The notes: generated from the letters alone by a model not told the origin. Positions 28,016-36,517 are shown, counted from the stretch's first letter. The stretch: 64,000 nucleotides of DNA from Brevundimonas pishanensis (GCF_022750635.1 NZ_JAJKBG010000003.1:62001-126000); one strand, 5' to 3'. Program-made: numbers and translations.

Positions 28016-28219
28016 GTGAAAATAGGACTGCGAAAACCGAGCCTGCGGAAAAGCCTAGCTGCTCGAACTTCGGTCAAGCGTGCCGTGCGGCATAATCTCG
28101 GCCTGAAAGCGCCTCGAGGCGCGGGCTGGATCACCAATCCCAAGCGCGCAGGCTACAACCGCGTGTACAACCGTACTTCCGTCAGCGTTTGGACGATCTT
28201 AGCAAAGTTGCTTCGCTGA
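28016..28219 (+). CDS. small basic protein, GTG start, unknown function
   Basis: A 67-residue, very basic protein beginning VKIGLRKPSLRKSLAARTS and continuing KAPRGAGWITNPKRAGYNR. The GTG has a strong ribosome site (GAGGGAGGG) and sits closer to the conserved part than the upstream ATG. I recall short proteins of this pattern (basic N-terminus, NPKRAxYNxxYN) in varied bacteria and phages, but cannot name a function. It ends one base before the lipoprotein start. Confidence 0.6.
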   Translation: MKIGLRKPSLRKSLAARTSVKRAVRHNLGLKAPRGAGWITNPKRAGYNRVYNRTSVSVWTILAKLLR

Positions 28220-28220
28220 A

Positions 28221-28757
28221 ATGAGAATGTTCCTGAAGTCCGCGCTTCTATTATCGCTTGCTTGTGTTTGCGTCTCGGCTTGCTCGCAACCCGCCGAGCC
28301 GGAGCCTGCGGCTCCCCCTGCGCCCAAGCTGGTCGGGCGTGCGGCGGCGAAGGCGGCGGGCGAGGTGTCGCCCGAGGCATTCGTTCGCGCGCTTTACGAG
28401 GTCTATCAGAACCCGCCTGCCGAGCCTGTTCAGCCGGGGCGCGATGACCTGATGCAGCGCAGCCTGAACGCCATGATCTTTTATGACTGGAAGAATGCCC
28501 GCGATGCGGGGCGTAAGCCGGTGCTGCAAAACGATCCGGTCTGTGGCTGCACGGGAGGTGATGTGGTGCTGAAGTCGGTGAAGATCACCGAGGGCGAGCG
28601 CAATTTTGCAGACGCGGATGTCGTCTTTACCGTCGATGGTACGGAGAAGACCCAGATCGTGATGCTGGAAAAGGAAGGCGGCCGCTGGAAGGTGCTGGAC
28701 ATCGTCAAGCCGGGCGAAAAGCCGCTGACCGAACAGCTTCTGGCCGCGATTGGCTGA
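28221..28757 (+). CDS. lipoprotein, DUF3828-like
   Basis: A 178-residue protein with a lipoprotein signal peptide (lipobox VSAC, about residue 21) followed by a Pro/Ala linker. The mature domain begins with SPEAFVRALYEVYQN and ends with a GGRWKVLDIVKPGEK strand, typical of the DUF3828/NTF2-like fold. The two cysteines in DPVCGCTGGD may pair. It is probably anchored to the outer or inner membrane. The function is unknown. Confidence 0.75.
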   Translation: MRMFLKSALLLSLACVCVSACSQPAEPEPAAPPAPKLVGRAAAKAAGEVSPEAFVRALYEVYQNPPAEPVQPGRDDLMQRSLNAMIFYDWKNARDAGRKPVLQNDPVCGCTGGDVVLKSVKITEGERNFADADVVFTVDGTEKTQIVMLEKEGGRWKVLDIVKPGEKPLTEQLLAAIG

Positions 28758-28761
28758 GTGA

Positions 28762-28794
28762 AAAGAAAACGGCCCCGCACAGGATGCGGGGCCG
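28762..28794 (-). terminator. terminator of the bdcA-like gene
   Basis: Ten-base GC arms (28770-28779 and 28785-28794). On the minus strand the stem is followed by TTTTCTTTT. Two more hairpins lie between it and the bdcA stop (about 28801-28825 and 28828-28855), so the convergent gap is unusually structured. Confidence 0.8.
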
Positions 28795-28859
28795 CCCTTA
28801 CCGCACCGATGGCGAACGGTGCGGTGACGCCGAAGGGTCTGACCCCTCTTCGGCGAAGC

Positions 28860-29573
28860 TTAGGCTCCGAAGGCCCCGTCGATGGTGTGCATCGCGCCGG
28901 TGACAAAGCCTGCATCCGGTCCGGCCAGATAGGCGACCATGGCAGCCACCTCGTCCGAACGGCCATGGCGTTTGATGGCCATGAAGCTGTGCAGCACCTC
29001 CTTCATCGGGCCGTCGGCGGGATTGGCGTCGGTGTCGATGGGGCCGGGCTGGACGACGTTGATGGTGATGCCGCGCGGGCCGAAGTCACGCGCCAGACCG
29101 CGAGCCATGCCCTGAAGCGCGGACTTGGACAGCGCATAGGCGGCCATGCCCGGTACCGGCATGCGGTCGCCGTTGACCGAGCCGATGACGATGATGCGTC
29201 CGTCCTCAGGCATCTGGCGCGCGGCCTCGACCGAGGCGTGGTAGGGCGCGTGGACGTTGATCGCCAGCAGACGGTCGATATCGTCTGGGTTGAGATCCAG
29301 CGCATCGCCAAACACGCCGATCCCTGCATTCACCACCAGAATATCCAGCGGGCCGCTGTCGCGAACGCGAGCGATGACGGCGTCGCGGTCGGCGCTGTCG
29401 GTCTGGACGGCGGTGGTGCCGGTCTCACGGGCAAGGGTGTGGGCGGCATCGGGCGAGCCGGAATAGGTGAAGACGACCCTTGCGCCATCCTTGGCAAAGC
29501 GACGGACAATGGCCGCGCCAATGCCGCGGCTGCCACCCAGAACCAGTACGGATTTGTCTTTAAAAGCGGCCAC
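28860..29573 (-). CDS. bdcA: SDR-family protein, BdcA-like (c-di-GMP-binding biofilm dispersal mediator)
   Basis: A 237-residue short-chain dehydrogenase-fold protein. It has the dinucleotide motif GGSRGIG at residues 13-19, NAGIG, and the YALSK motif with catalytic Tyr and Lys. The whole sequence, for example GSVNGDRMPVPGMAAYALSK and VVQPGPIDTDANP, closely matches what I recall of E. coli BdcA. That protein binds cyclic di-GMP and affects biofilm dispersal. Orthology is likely; the cellular role here is inferred. Confidence 0.85.
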   Translation of the reverse strand: MAAFKDKSVLVLGGSRGIGAAIVRRFAKDGARVVFTYSGSPDAAHTLARETGTTAVQTDSADRDAVIARVRDSGPLDILVVNAGIGVFGDALDLNPDDIDRLLAINVHAPYHASVEAARQMPEDGRIIVIGSVNGDRMPVPGMAAYALSKSALQGMARGLARDFGPRGITINVVQPGPIDTDANPADGPMKEVLHSFMAIKRHGRSDEVAAMVAYLAGPDAGFVTGAMHTIDGAFGA

Positions 29574-29593
29574 GAGGGCCTCCTGTGATCAAA

Positions 29594-29655
29594 TGTAATG
29601 ATCGCCACATAAATGGTCGCCTCGTCCGCGCAACCTTTATTTAATGATCGTTACA
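29594..29655. promoter_or_regulatory. inverted operator-like sites upstream of bdcA
   Basis: TGTAATGATC occurs on the plus strand at 29594-29603, and TGTAACGATC on the minus strand at 29646-29655. This is a pair of inverted near-identical decamers 42 bases apart in the bdcA promoter region. They look like sites for a TetR-family regulator such as BdcR, which sits beside bdcA in E. coli. No such regulator gene is adjacent here. Confidence 0.5.
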
Positions 29656-30261
29656 TTAACTCGCTTGCGGTCCCCGCTCAGGCTCGTCCGAGACCGAGCG
29701 GAGGATATCGACGCCGCCCTTCAAGGCGATGGCGGCCACGATCATCCCGACGACAAGATCGGGCCATGACTGTTTGAGCCCCATGACGAGTCCGCCCGCG
29801 ACCAGAATGCCGCCATTGGAGGCAAAGTCGTTGAAGCTGAAGGTCTCGGCGGCCCTCATATTCACGTCGTTGCTCTTCTGGCGGCGGATCAGCTGCAGAC
29901 AGCTCAGGTTGATCACTGCGGCCACTACCGCCAGCGTCATCATCGTCCAGCCGCCTGGTTCGCTGCCATAGACAAACCGGCGGATGGCATCGATCAGAAC
30001 CGCCGCCGCTATGACCAGCAGCATGATGCCGGAGGTTCGCGCCGTCCGCTGCTTCCAGATTAGCGCGCGCCCAACGGCCAGAAAGCTGAGCAGATAGACG
30101 ACCGCATCGGATCCGTTATCGACGGCATTGGCCAGAAGGGCGCTGGAGTTGGCGAACAACCCGCCAAGGCCCAGCACCACAAAAAGCAGAAAGTTCAACG
30201 CGAGCACGATCAGCAAGACGCGCTTTTGCAGATGGTCGGTGTCGCTGTGGTTGCCGCTCAT
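29656..30261 (-). CDS. cation diffusion facilitator-type transporter, short form
   Basis: A 201-residue protein (start 30261, MSGNHSDTDH) with six membrane helices. Helix 2 carries DNGSD and helix 5 carries NDFASN, the positions of the metal site in CDF transporters; the last ligand is Asn rather than Asp or His. The cytoplasmic ZT dimerisation domain is absent, as in a known subclass of short CDF proteins. The metal is unknown. Confidence 0.8.
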   Translation of the reverse strand: MSGNHSDTDHLQKRVLLIVLALNFLLFVVLGLGGLFANSSALLANAVDNGSDAVVYLLSFLAVGRALIWKQRTARTSGIMLLVIAAAVLIDAIRRFVYGSEPGGWTMMTLAVVAAVINLSCLQLIRRQKSNDVNMRAAETFSFNDFASNGGILVAGGLVMGLKQSWPDLVVGMIVAAIALKGGVDILRSVSDEPERGPQAS

Positions 30262-30320
30262 GGGGACCGCCGTGGGGAGGGGGATCACCTCAAAGCGGTC
30301 GAGCGCGCAAATGGCTGCAC

Positions 30321-31043
30321 CTAGCGCATCAAGCCATAGTGGACCGCCAGCGCCTGTAGCCCCTGTTTCAGCACGGTCTTCCCCTGACGGCGGCGCAAGC
30401 TCAGTTCCTGCTCGGCCAGTTGCAGGGATGATCCGCGTACACAGACATGTTCGAGCATGGCCCGAAGGCGCGGCCCCGCCGCCGCCAAGGCCGCCTCGAC
30501 GCGCGCCGAGGCCGACAGGGCGCGGTCGCTTGGTTCAATACGGGCCGGAGAGGCACCGGACTGGCTGCGTGGCAGGCCGTCCCAACGCATGGTCAGGGAG
30601 GGACCGGCCAGCGCCATCTCCGCTTCGGCCCGCAGACGTTCTCCAGCCGCAACTTCCTGAGGGGTAAGCCACGGGCGGCCGCTGTGGTCCTTGCGACGGG
30701 CCAGCCATGCGATCGGGCTTTCACCCAGATTGGCGGTGTGGGTCGTGGCGCGCCCGTCGGCCTGCATCAAGGTGCGCTCTCCAAGGATCTGACCCGGACG
30801 TCCGGCAGCGGTAGATGTGTTCTCGGAGCCTTGACGCCTTGCCTGCCAGCCGCCGCCGTTTCGACGGCGAAGACCTGGCGTCTGGGCCATGGCGCGAAAT
30901 GCGGCTTCGTCCAGCGTCAGGACCACGCGGCCGCGACGGTCCCCGCCCAGACGCAAAGGGTATCCGGCGGCTGTCTCGTCCAGCCATGCATCGGGGCGCT
31001 GCATCAAACGGCGGGCGCGTTCGGTCAGGCGGGCGGCGCTCAT
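30321..31043 (-). CDS. DUF6456 protein
   Basis: A 240-residue protein. The N-terminal half is basic with a disordered stretch (about 70-90). A conserved centre reads GESPIAWLARRKDHSGRPWLTPQEVAAGERLR, and the C-terminal half has RLRAMLEHVCVRGSSLQLAEQEL and a terminal HYG. These match the DUF6456 family of alphaproteobacteria, whose function is unknown. It overlaps the HTH gene by four bases, and the pair lies next to ctrA. Confidence 0.8.
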   Translation of the reverse strand: MSAARLTERARRLMQRPDAWLDETAAGYPLRLGGDRRGRVVLTLDEAAFRAMAQTPGLRRRNGGGWQARRQGSENTSTAAGRPGQILGERTLMQADGRATTHTANLGESPIAWLARRKDHSGRPWLTPQEVAAGERLRAEAEMALAGPSLTMRWDGLPRSQSGASPARIEPSDRALSASARVEAALAAAGPRLRAMLEHVCVRGSSLQLAEQELSLRRRQGKTVLKQGLQALAVHYGLMR

Positions 31044-31420
31044 CGGCGCACCTTCAGGCCATGCTCGGGCGCAAGATCGACCAGCGGCATATCCATGACC
31101 CCGCGCAGCGCACCCTCCAGCCCATCCATCAGCAAATCGTAATCATCGCGGTCGCGTTCATCCTCGGCCCAGCGGCAGGCGGTTGAGGCGGTGGCGCGGT
31201 TAAGTCCGAACGCATGCGCCACCCGTTCCAGCGGCCAGCCATAGGACACATGCGCCAGATACATCGCAGACCAGCGGGCACGGCACGCCCGCAGCCTTAC
31301 TCGCTCGCGCCGGTTCATCTCCTCGACGGGGATGTGAAAAGCGAGGGCCGACAGGCTAAGGGCGGCATCGGCCCTGATCCGGTCACCCTCAAGAACAGGA
31401 ACGCGGTAAGCTTCCATCAC
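31040..31420 (-). CDS. helix-turn-helix protein resembling DnaA domain IV
   Basis: A 126-residue protein whose centre (about residues 40-90) reads RARWSAMYLAHVSYGWPLER then VAHAFGLNRATASTAC. This is the pattern of the DNA-binding domain IV of DnaA (AMYL...FGRDHTTVLHAC). No ATPase domain is present. It is translationally coupled to the DUF6456 gene. Its neighbour is ctrA, which itself acts against DnaA at the origin, so a role in replication control is possible but unproven. Confidence 0.75.
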   Translation of the reverse strand: MMEAYRVPVLEGDRIRADAALSLSALAFHIPVEEMNRRERVRLRACRARWSAMYLAHVSYGWPLERVAHAFGLNRATASTACRWAEDERDRDDYDLLMDGLEGALRGVMDMPLVDLAPEHGLKVRR

Positions 31421-31556
31421 TCGGTAAATCTCCCAACTCCCAACAGAAGGCCATCATGCGGCGCAGGGTTGGGTTGGCTAGGAAAATGTTCCTACCGTGC
31501 GTCAACTTCGGACGCTTCGCCTTGTAAAGCTTAGCTTTGGGATAATGGTGATTGGT

Positions 31557-31662
31557 GAATCGTCTGGGGATAGTTCGCCAGCGAGGGGATTTGGCTTTGG
31601 TGACCGAACCTGATTCTCCAAAAAATTAAAGAATCGTTGACTCACCCCCTAGACGGCGATTC
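31557..31662. promoter_or_regulatory. cluster of five GANTC (CcrM) methylation sites upstream of ctrA
   Basis: GANTC occurs at 31557-31561, 31612-31616, 31631-31635, 31639-31643 and 31658-31662. Five sites in 106 bases is far above chance for GC-rich DNA. GANTC is the CcrM target, and in Caulobacter the methylation state of ctrA P1 is read by GcrA. It suggests the same cell-cycle timing here, possibly with a stronger response. Confidence 0.8.
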
Positions 31663-31696
31663 GCAAATCAGCCTAGGCGTTTCATATCGGGACCCG

Positions 31697-31726
31697 TTAA
31701 CCATTTCTAAGCTTTTTAATCGTTAA
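31697..31726 (+). promoter_or_regulatory. putative CtrA half-sites in the ctrA promoter
   Basis: TTAACCAT at 31697-31704 matches the CtrA half-site. TTAA motifs at 31716-31719 and 31723-31726 lie close by. No perfect TTAA-N7-TTAA pair is present. They lie 71-100 bases before the ctrA start and fit an autoregulatory promoter (P2-like), downstream of the GANTC cluster. Confidence 0.5.
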
Positions 31727-31796
31727 CGTACGAACAAGGTTACCCGGATCGCGTAGTACGCGCGGTTTCAGCCAAGCTTTGCCTGGAGGGGCATGA

Positions 31797-32498
31797 ATGC
31801 GCGTCCTGTTGATTGAAGATGATCACGCCACGGCTCAAAGCATCGAGCTGATGCTGAAGTCGGAAGGCTTCAACGTTTACACGACCGATCTGGGTGAAGA
31901 AGGCATCGATCTGGGCAAGATCTATGACTACGACCTGATCCTGCTCGATCTCAACCTGCCGGACATGAGCGGTCTTGAGGTTCTGCGCCAACTGCGCAAC
32001 GGCAAGGTCAATACTCCGGTCATGATCCTCTCGGGCAGCCACGAGATTGAAACCAAGGTCAAGACTTTCGGCGGCGGTGCCGACGACTACCTGACCAAGC
32101 CGTTCCACAAGGACGAGCTGATCGCCCGCACCCACGCTGTGGTTCGTCGCTCCAAGGGCCACGCCCAGGCGATCATCCACACCGGCGAAATCGCTGTGAA
32201 CCTCGACGCCAAGACCGTAGAAGTGAATGGTCACCGCGTGCACCTGACCGGCAAAGAATACCAGATGCTGGAACTGCTCTCCCTGCGTAAGGGCACGACG
32301 CTGACCAAGGAAATGTTCCTGAACCACCTGTACGGTGGCATGGACGAGCCGGAACTGAAGATCATCGACGTCTTCATCTGCAAGCTGCGCAAGAAGCTGG
32401 CGACGGCTGCCGGTGGCAAGCACTACATCGAAACCGTCTGGGGCCGTGGCTACGTGCTGCGCGACCCGTCGGAAGTCGGCCAGATCATCGCCGCCTAA
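31797..32498 (+). CDS. ctrA: cell-cycle master response regulator CtrA
   Basis: A 233-residue OmpR-family regulator: receiver domain (about 1-115) with the acidic pocket EDD at 7-9 and phospho-acceptor Asp51 in [11 protein letters not shown]. The winged-helix DNA-binding domain (about 125-225) contains [18 protein letters not shown]. The sequence matches Caulobacter CtrA very closely and ends in two alanines (IIAA), as CtrA does for ClpXP degradation. CtrA blocks origin firing and controls flagellar, chemotaxis and division genes; fliI here has a CtrA box. A ribosome site GGAGGG precedes ATG 31797. Confidence 0.98.
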   Translation: MRVLLIEDDHATAQSIELMLKSEGFNVYTTDLGEEGIDLGKIYDYDLILLDLNLPDMSGLEVLRQLRNGKVNTPVMILSGSHEIETKVKTFGGGADDYLTKPFHKDELIARTHAVVRRSKGHAQAIIHTGEIAVNLDAKTVEVNGHRVHLTGKEYQMLELLSLRKGTTLTKEMFLNHLYGGMDEPELKIIDVFICKLRKKLATAAGGKHYIETVWGRGYVLRDPSEVGQIIAA

Positions 32499-32516
32499 GT
32501 CGATACGTATCCGATT

Positions 32517-32549
32517 TGAAAACGCCCGCTGGAAACAGCGGGCGTTTTT
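32517..32549. terminator. terminator of ctrA
   Basis: Ten-base arms (32521-32530 and 32537-32546) with TTTTT after the stem, and AAAA before it, so it can act for both ctrA and the convergent MpaB-like gene. Confidence 0.92.
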
Positions 32550-32553
32550 CGTT

Positions 32554-33456
32554 TCAGCCCTGTTTCCACAGCCAGTCGGCGGGCAGGCCCATCCGCACGG
32601 ATGATTGTCCGGCAGGGGACTGTTTCAGGGGAAACCGCTCGGCTCCTTGCGCCAGCGTCTTAACGAGCGGGCGCTGCCATGATGCGAGGCCGTCAGAGTG
32701 TTTGAGGCCGACGAACTTGGCGACCTGCGGCGGGGTCATGTCTATGGCGGCGCGGATCAGCAGGTGCTGGATCGGACGCGCATAGGCGGGGAAAGCATTG
32801 GCCCTGCGCATGATATCGAGAAACTCGAGTACGATGGGCGAGGGCGTCAGGTGCGGCAGCATGGCGGCCAGCTGGGTCTGCCATTCAGCCTCCGACTTGG
32901 GGGCACCGACCGCGCCATAGTGGATGGCGGTCGGATAGGCGTCTGACCATGCGCGGTCTCGTTCCTGAGGAGATAGCGGGCGGACATATCGGTGGAAGGC
33001 TTCGGTAAAGCCATAGCCTGCGGTCGCCTGTACCCAATCCAGCAGCCCCGGATCATTGGCATTATAGGGTTGGCCATCATCGGCGGTGCCGGTCACGCGG
33101 GCATGGCGACGGCGGATACCGGCAATCATCGCCTCGGCCTTGGAGGCGGGAGCATAAACGGTGACCATCGCCGCCAGCCCTGTGCGTTTCAGGCGCGGCA
33201 CCGGATCGGTGCGGAAGTTCGTGTGGTCCCAGACGCCTGCCCGCACCCGCGCCTCGGCCAGTTCGAGGATCACCGCCGTCACCCCGCCGATAAACAGGCT
33301 GACCGGGTTCTTGAAGATCTGCCACGAAATGCTGTCGTGCGGGATCAGCGCGGCCTCGCCCGCGGGCGAGGTAAAGTCGAAATGTGGCATGTCCTTGGGC
33401 TGCATATAATCGGCAGCGGCCCGGTCCAGACGGTCCTTGATACGCGATGCTGTCAT
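32554..33456 (-). CDS. oxygenase MpaB family protein (DUF2236)
   Basis: A 300-residue protein of the DUF2236/MpaB family, thought to be heme-binding oxygenases (latex clearing protein and fungal MpaB are members). Conserved traits are SISWQIFKNPVSLFIGG at the N-terminus, DPVPRLKRTG, and RRHARVTG in the middle. It has no signal peptide. The substrate is unknown. It converges with ctrA. Confidence 0.85.
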   Translation of the reverse strand: MTASRIKDRLDRAAADYMQPKDMPHFDFTSPAGEAALIPHDSISWQIFKNPVSLFIGGVTAVILELAEARVRAGVWDHTNFRTDPVPRLKRTGLAAMVTVYAPASKAEAMIAGIRRRHARVTGTADDGQPYNANDPGLLDWVQATAGYGFTEAFHRYVRPLSPQERDRAWSDAYPTAIHYGAVGAPKSEAEWQTQLAAMLPHLTPSPIVLEFLDIMRRANAFPAYARPIQHLLIRAAIDMTPPQVAKFVGLKHSDGLASWQRPLVKTLAQGAERFPLKQSPAGQSSVRMGLPADWLWKQG

Positions 33457-33499
33457 GCCGGATTAACGGCTCTCTTCACCGGCGCGTTCCGGCAAAGGG

Positions 33500-34549
33500 T
33501 CAGGTCCAGCTTTCGGCCAGGGCGCGGGCGACGGCGGTGGGGCGTTCAAAGGCGTCGAAGGCCAGCGGGCTGTCTTTGCCGTCGTCATGGGGCGGACGTC
33601 TAAGCCACGAGTCCGTATCGCGCACGCCCCAAAGGGTTAATCCGTAACGCTTGTGTTCAGGTAACCTTGAATAAGCGGTCGTTAATTCTGCAATGCGATC
33701 AAACTGTTGAGTGGTCCGGAATGAAACACTTCTGACATCCGGCGGGCCACCTTCCCGGCGGCGCGAGGCATCCAGTTCCGAGATGTGCAGCGGTAATCCG
33801 AACTGTGCAGCCTCATGGATGAAGGCGCTGATCTGGCCCTCGGGGATTTCGATATCGAGGTGGCTCTGGGTCCCGATGCCGCCGACGGGTGCGCCCGCAT
33901 TTAACAGCCGCTCGACCAGTTTCAGGAAGGTCGCGCCCTTCTTCGGATTGTTCTCGAGATTGTAGTCGTTGATGAACAGGACGGCGTCTGGATCAGCCAG
34001 CTTGGCCTGTTCAAAGGCGCGCACCATGTGGTCGAGTTCGCCAAGGTTCTGCGCCCAGTGATGCTGGCGAAGGCCATTACCATCCTCGGCCACCGCCTCG
34101 TTGATGACGTCCCAGCCGCGCACCTTTCCGGCATAGCGTCCGGCGACGGCGGCGATGTAGCGGTCGAACTGTTGACGATAGTCCACGGGGGACAGGCCGC
34201 GAAACGCCTCTTCGCCCTGCGAGTACCAGACGAGCGTCGTGCCGTGCAGGGCCATGCCGTGGGCCTCACACCAATCGGCAATGCGGTCAGGTGCATCGAA
34301 GCGATAGCCGTCGGGGGTGAGGATGTATTCCATCTTCATCTCCCACTCGGGCGTGATCTGGTTGTAATGCTCCAGCGCCAGCCGCGTCCATGCGGGATCG
34401 TCAAGCTGGCCCGTCATGGCGCAGGTGCCGACGCGGTAGGGCGCAATCGATTTGAGGGGAGGGACGGCGGTGTCCGGCTGGGCCGAAGCCCGACAGCCCG
34501 ATGCCATCAATCCTGCCGCGCCGAGAAGTAGTGAACGACGCGAAGGCAT
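33500..34549 (-). CDS. endo-1,4-beta-xylanase (GH10)
   Basis: A secreted family 10 glycoside hydrolase that cleaves xylan. The 349-residue protein has a Tat-like signal peptide (PSRRSLLLGAAGLMASGC, which also forms a lipobox). The acid/base Glu151 is in GWDVINEAV and the nucleophile Glu259 in HISELD. The start is 34549 (MPSRRS); the longer frame enters fliJ. The stop-to-start spacing with fliJ is tight (7 bases), so it may be read with the flagellar genes. Confidence 0.93.
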   Translation of the reverse strand: MPSRRSLLLGAAGLMASGCRASAQPDTAVPPLKSIAPYRVGTCAMTGQLDDPAWTRLALEHYNQITPEWEMKMEYILTPDGYRFDAPDRIADWCEAHGMALHGTTLVWYSQGEEAFRGLSPVDYRQQFDRYIAAVAGRYAGKVRGWDVINEAVAEDGNGLRQHHWAQNLGELDHMVRAFEQAKLADPDAVLFINDYNLENNPKKGATFLKLVERLLNAGAPVGGIGTQSHLDIEIPEGQISAFIHEAAQFGLPLHISELDASRRREGGPPDVRSVSFRTTQQFDRIAELTTAYSRLPEHKRYGLTLWGVRDTDSWLRRPPHDDGKDSPLAFDAFERPTAVARALAESWT

Positions 34550-34556
34550 ACGGGGA

Positions 34557-34970
34557 TCAGCCCGCGTTACGGCGGCGCAGGCCCATTTCGTCAAATGTCG
34601 CGGCCTCGCGACGGTTGGCTTCGATGCGTTTGTTCACGCGGGTGGTTTCAGCCACGTGCTCGAACTTTTTCAGTTCCTCGAAGGCGGCGGTCAGGGCGTC
34701 TCGGGCACCCTCTTCCTCGCGCAGCAGCGCTTCGACCATGCCCTCGGCATTGGCGCGGCGCAGCTTCCAGCCATTCAGATAGGCGCGAAGCATGGCGGCA
34801 TGTTGGGGATCGGCTGTGGCCTGCGCCTTTTCACCCTCGGCCTCGGCGTCCAGCATGACCAGCTTCATCTCCGCATCGGCGCGGCGAGCGGCGATCTCGG
34901 CCATGCGCTTTTGCAGGGTCTCGACCTCATAGTTGGTGAGGCGGATCAGGGATTGCGCCCATGCGGTCAT
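34557..34970 (-). CDS. fliJ: flagellar export protein FliJ
   Basis: Cytoplasmic coiled-coil chaperone-like component of the flagellar type III export apparatus that associates with the ATPase FliI. The 137-residue protein is almost entirely helical with heptad patterns (SLIRLTNYEVETLQKRMAEIA), and lacks cysteine. It follows fliI directly (13 bases), the conserved caulobacterial order. Confidence 0.85.
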   Translation of the reverse strand: MTAWAQSLIRLTNYEVETLQKRMAEIAARRADAEMKLVMLDAEAEGEKAQATADPQHAAMLRAYLNGWKLRRANAEGMVEALLREEEGARDALTAAFEELKKFEHVAETTRVNKRIEANRREAATFDEMGLRRRNAG

Positions 34971-34983
34971 GCGGCTTCTCCGG

Positions 34984-36327
34984 TCAAGCTTCTAGCATGC
35001 CCATGTTGAGGATAGATTCAAGTCGGTCGAAACTGTCGGCCAGACGGGTGACGTCTTCCTTGTCCTGACGCAGGAAGTCTTCGAGCATCGGATTAAGGGC
35101 GATGGCGCGGTCCACAATGGGGTCGGCTCCGCTGCGATAGGCACCGATTTTGATCAGCTCTTCCATGTTGGAATAGGCAGAAAGACACTGGCGGGCGCGG
35201 CGGTTCAGCTCGCGTTCGCGCGGGTCTTGGCACTCCGGCATGGTCCGGCTGACGGACTTCAGCACGTCGATGGCGGGGAAGCGGCCTCGCTCGGCAATCT
35301 TGCGGTCCATGACGATGTGGCCGTCCAGAATACCGCGCACGGCATCGGCGATGGGTTCGTCGTGGTCGCCGCCGTCCACCAGCACGGTGAACAGGGCGGT
35401 GATGGGTCCGGCTTGGCGACCGTCCGGCAGGCGCGGGCCGGGACCAGCGCGCTCCAGCAGCTTCGGCAGTTCGGTAAAGACGGTCGGCGTATAGCCTTTG
35501 GTCGTCGGCGGCTCGCCCGCCGCCAGACCGATCTCGCGCTGGGCCATGGCAAAGCGCGTGACGGAGTCCATCAGGCACAGGACTTCCAGACCCTGATCGC
35601 GGAAGTATTCGGCCACCGCCATGGTCATATAAGCAGCTTGGCGGCGTTTCAGGGCTGGTTCGTCCGAGGTGGCGACCACGACGACCGCGCGGCGCAGGCC
35701 GTCCTCGCCCAGTGTCTCTTCGATGAACTCGCGCACTTCGCGGCCTCGTTCACCGATCAGGCCGACGACCACGACATCACAGGTCGCCTGACGCGCCAGC
35801 ATGGACAGCAACACCGACTTACCCACGCCGGAACCTGCGAAGATGCCAAGCCGCTGGCCACGGCAGGTGGTGGTGAACACGTCCATCGAGCGCACGCCGA
35901 GGTCCAGACGCTCGCCCACACGGTCGCGCGAGTGCGCGGGAGGGGGCGAGGCCTTGAGCGTATAGGGCTGGCCGCCCTGGGGCAGCGGGCCCTTGCTGTC
36001 GATCGGCTCTCCGAAGGCGTCGATGATACGGCCAAGCCATTGGGTGGTCGGGCTGACCGACGCGGCGGCTTCCAAAATCTTGATATCGGCACCGGGGGCT
36101 ACGCCCTCGACAGGGCCATAGGGCATCAGCAGCGCCTTGGCATCGCGGAAGCCGACAACCTCTGCAGGCAGGGGCGGTTGGCCACGGCGGCTGATCTCGG
36201 CGCGTGCACCGACCGCCAAGCGCGACAAGCCGCCACGGCTTTCGATCAGCAGGCCGTTAACGCCCGCCACCTTGCCGGTGACCACGATGGGGTCGATGGA
36301 TTGGGCGGCTGCGATTAGCTGGCGCAA
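34984..36327 (-). CDS. fliI: flagellum-specific ATPase FliI
   Basis: ATPase of the flagellar type III export system. The 447-residue protein has the Walker A motif [10 protein letters not shown] around residue 166-175, Walker [16 protein letters not shown], and the [18 protein letters not shown] segment. The C-terminal region is typical ([14 protein letters not shown]). The start is ATG 36327. A CtrA-type box at 36391-36406 lies 64 bases upstream, consistent with a class II flagellar operon fliI-fliJ. Confidence 0.97.
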   Translation of the reverse strand: MRQLIAAAQSIDPIVVTGKVAGVNGLLIESRGGLSRLAVGARAEISRRGQPPLPAEVVGFRDAKALLMPYGPVEGVAPGADIKILEAAASVSPTTQWLGRIIDAFGEPIDSKGPLPQGGQPYTLKASPPPAHSRDRVGERLDLGVRSMDVFTTTCRGQRLGIFAGSGVGKSVLLSMLARQATCDVVVVGLIGERGREVREFIEETLGEDGLRRAVVVVATSDEPALKRRQAAYMTMAVAEYFRDQGLEVLCLMDSVTRFAMAQREIGLAAGEPPTTKGYTPTVFTELPKLLERAGPGPRLPDGRQAGPITALFTVLVDGGDHDEPIADAVRGILDGHIVMDRKIAERGRFPAIDVLKSVSRTMPECQDPRERELNRRARQCLSAYSNMEELIKIGAYRSGADPIVDRAIALNPMLEDFLRQDKEDVTRLADSFDRLESILNMGMLEA

Positions 36328-36390
36328 GGCGGATATCCGGCGCGTACGCGCGCGTTAAATGGGCTCAACCTTTGCTGTGCCGCAGTTATG

Positions 36391-36406
36391 GTTAATCGCG
36401 GGTAAA
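36391..36406 (-). promoter_or_regulatory. CtrA-type box upstream of fliI
   Basis: On the minus strand the sequence is TTTA-CCCGCGA-TTAAC, against the CtrA consensus TTAA-N7-TTAAC (one mismatch), followed by CAT. The position upstream of fliI matches class II flagellar promoters. It is also 112 bases before the divergent chemoreceptor gene and could serve both. Confidence 0.75.
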
Positions 36407-36517
36407 CCTTAGGCTGCGCGTTTTGACGTAACGCTGTCATTAGAAAAAGAAAGGTTTTCGAAGCCATGATCCACGGTGAAGGCTGACCCCAACCCACATC
36501 AAGTTCGAAAGCGCTCC

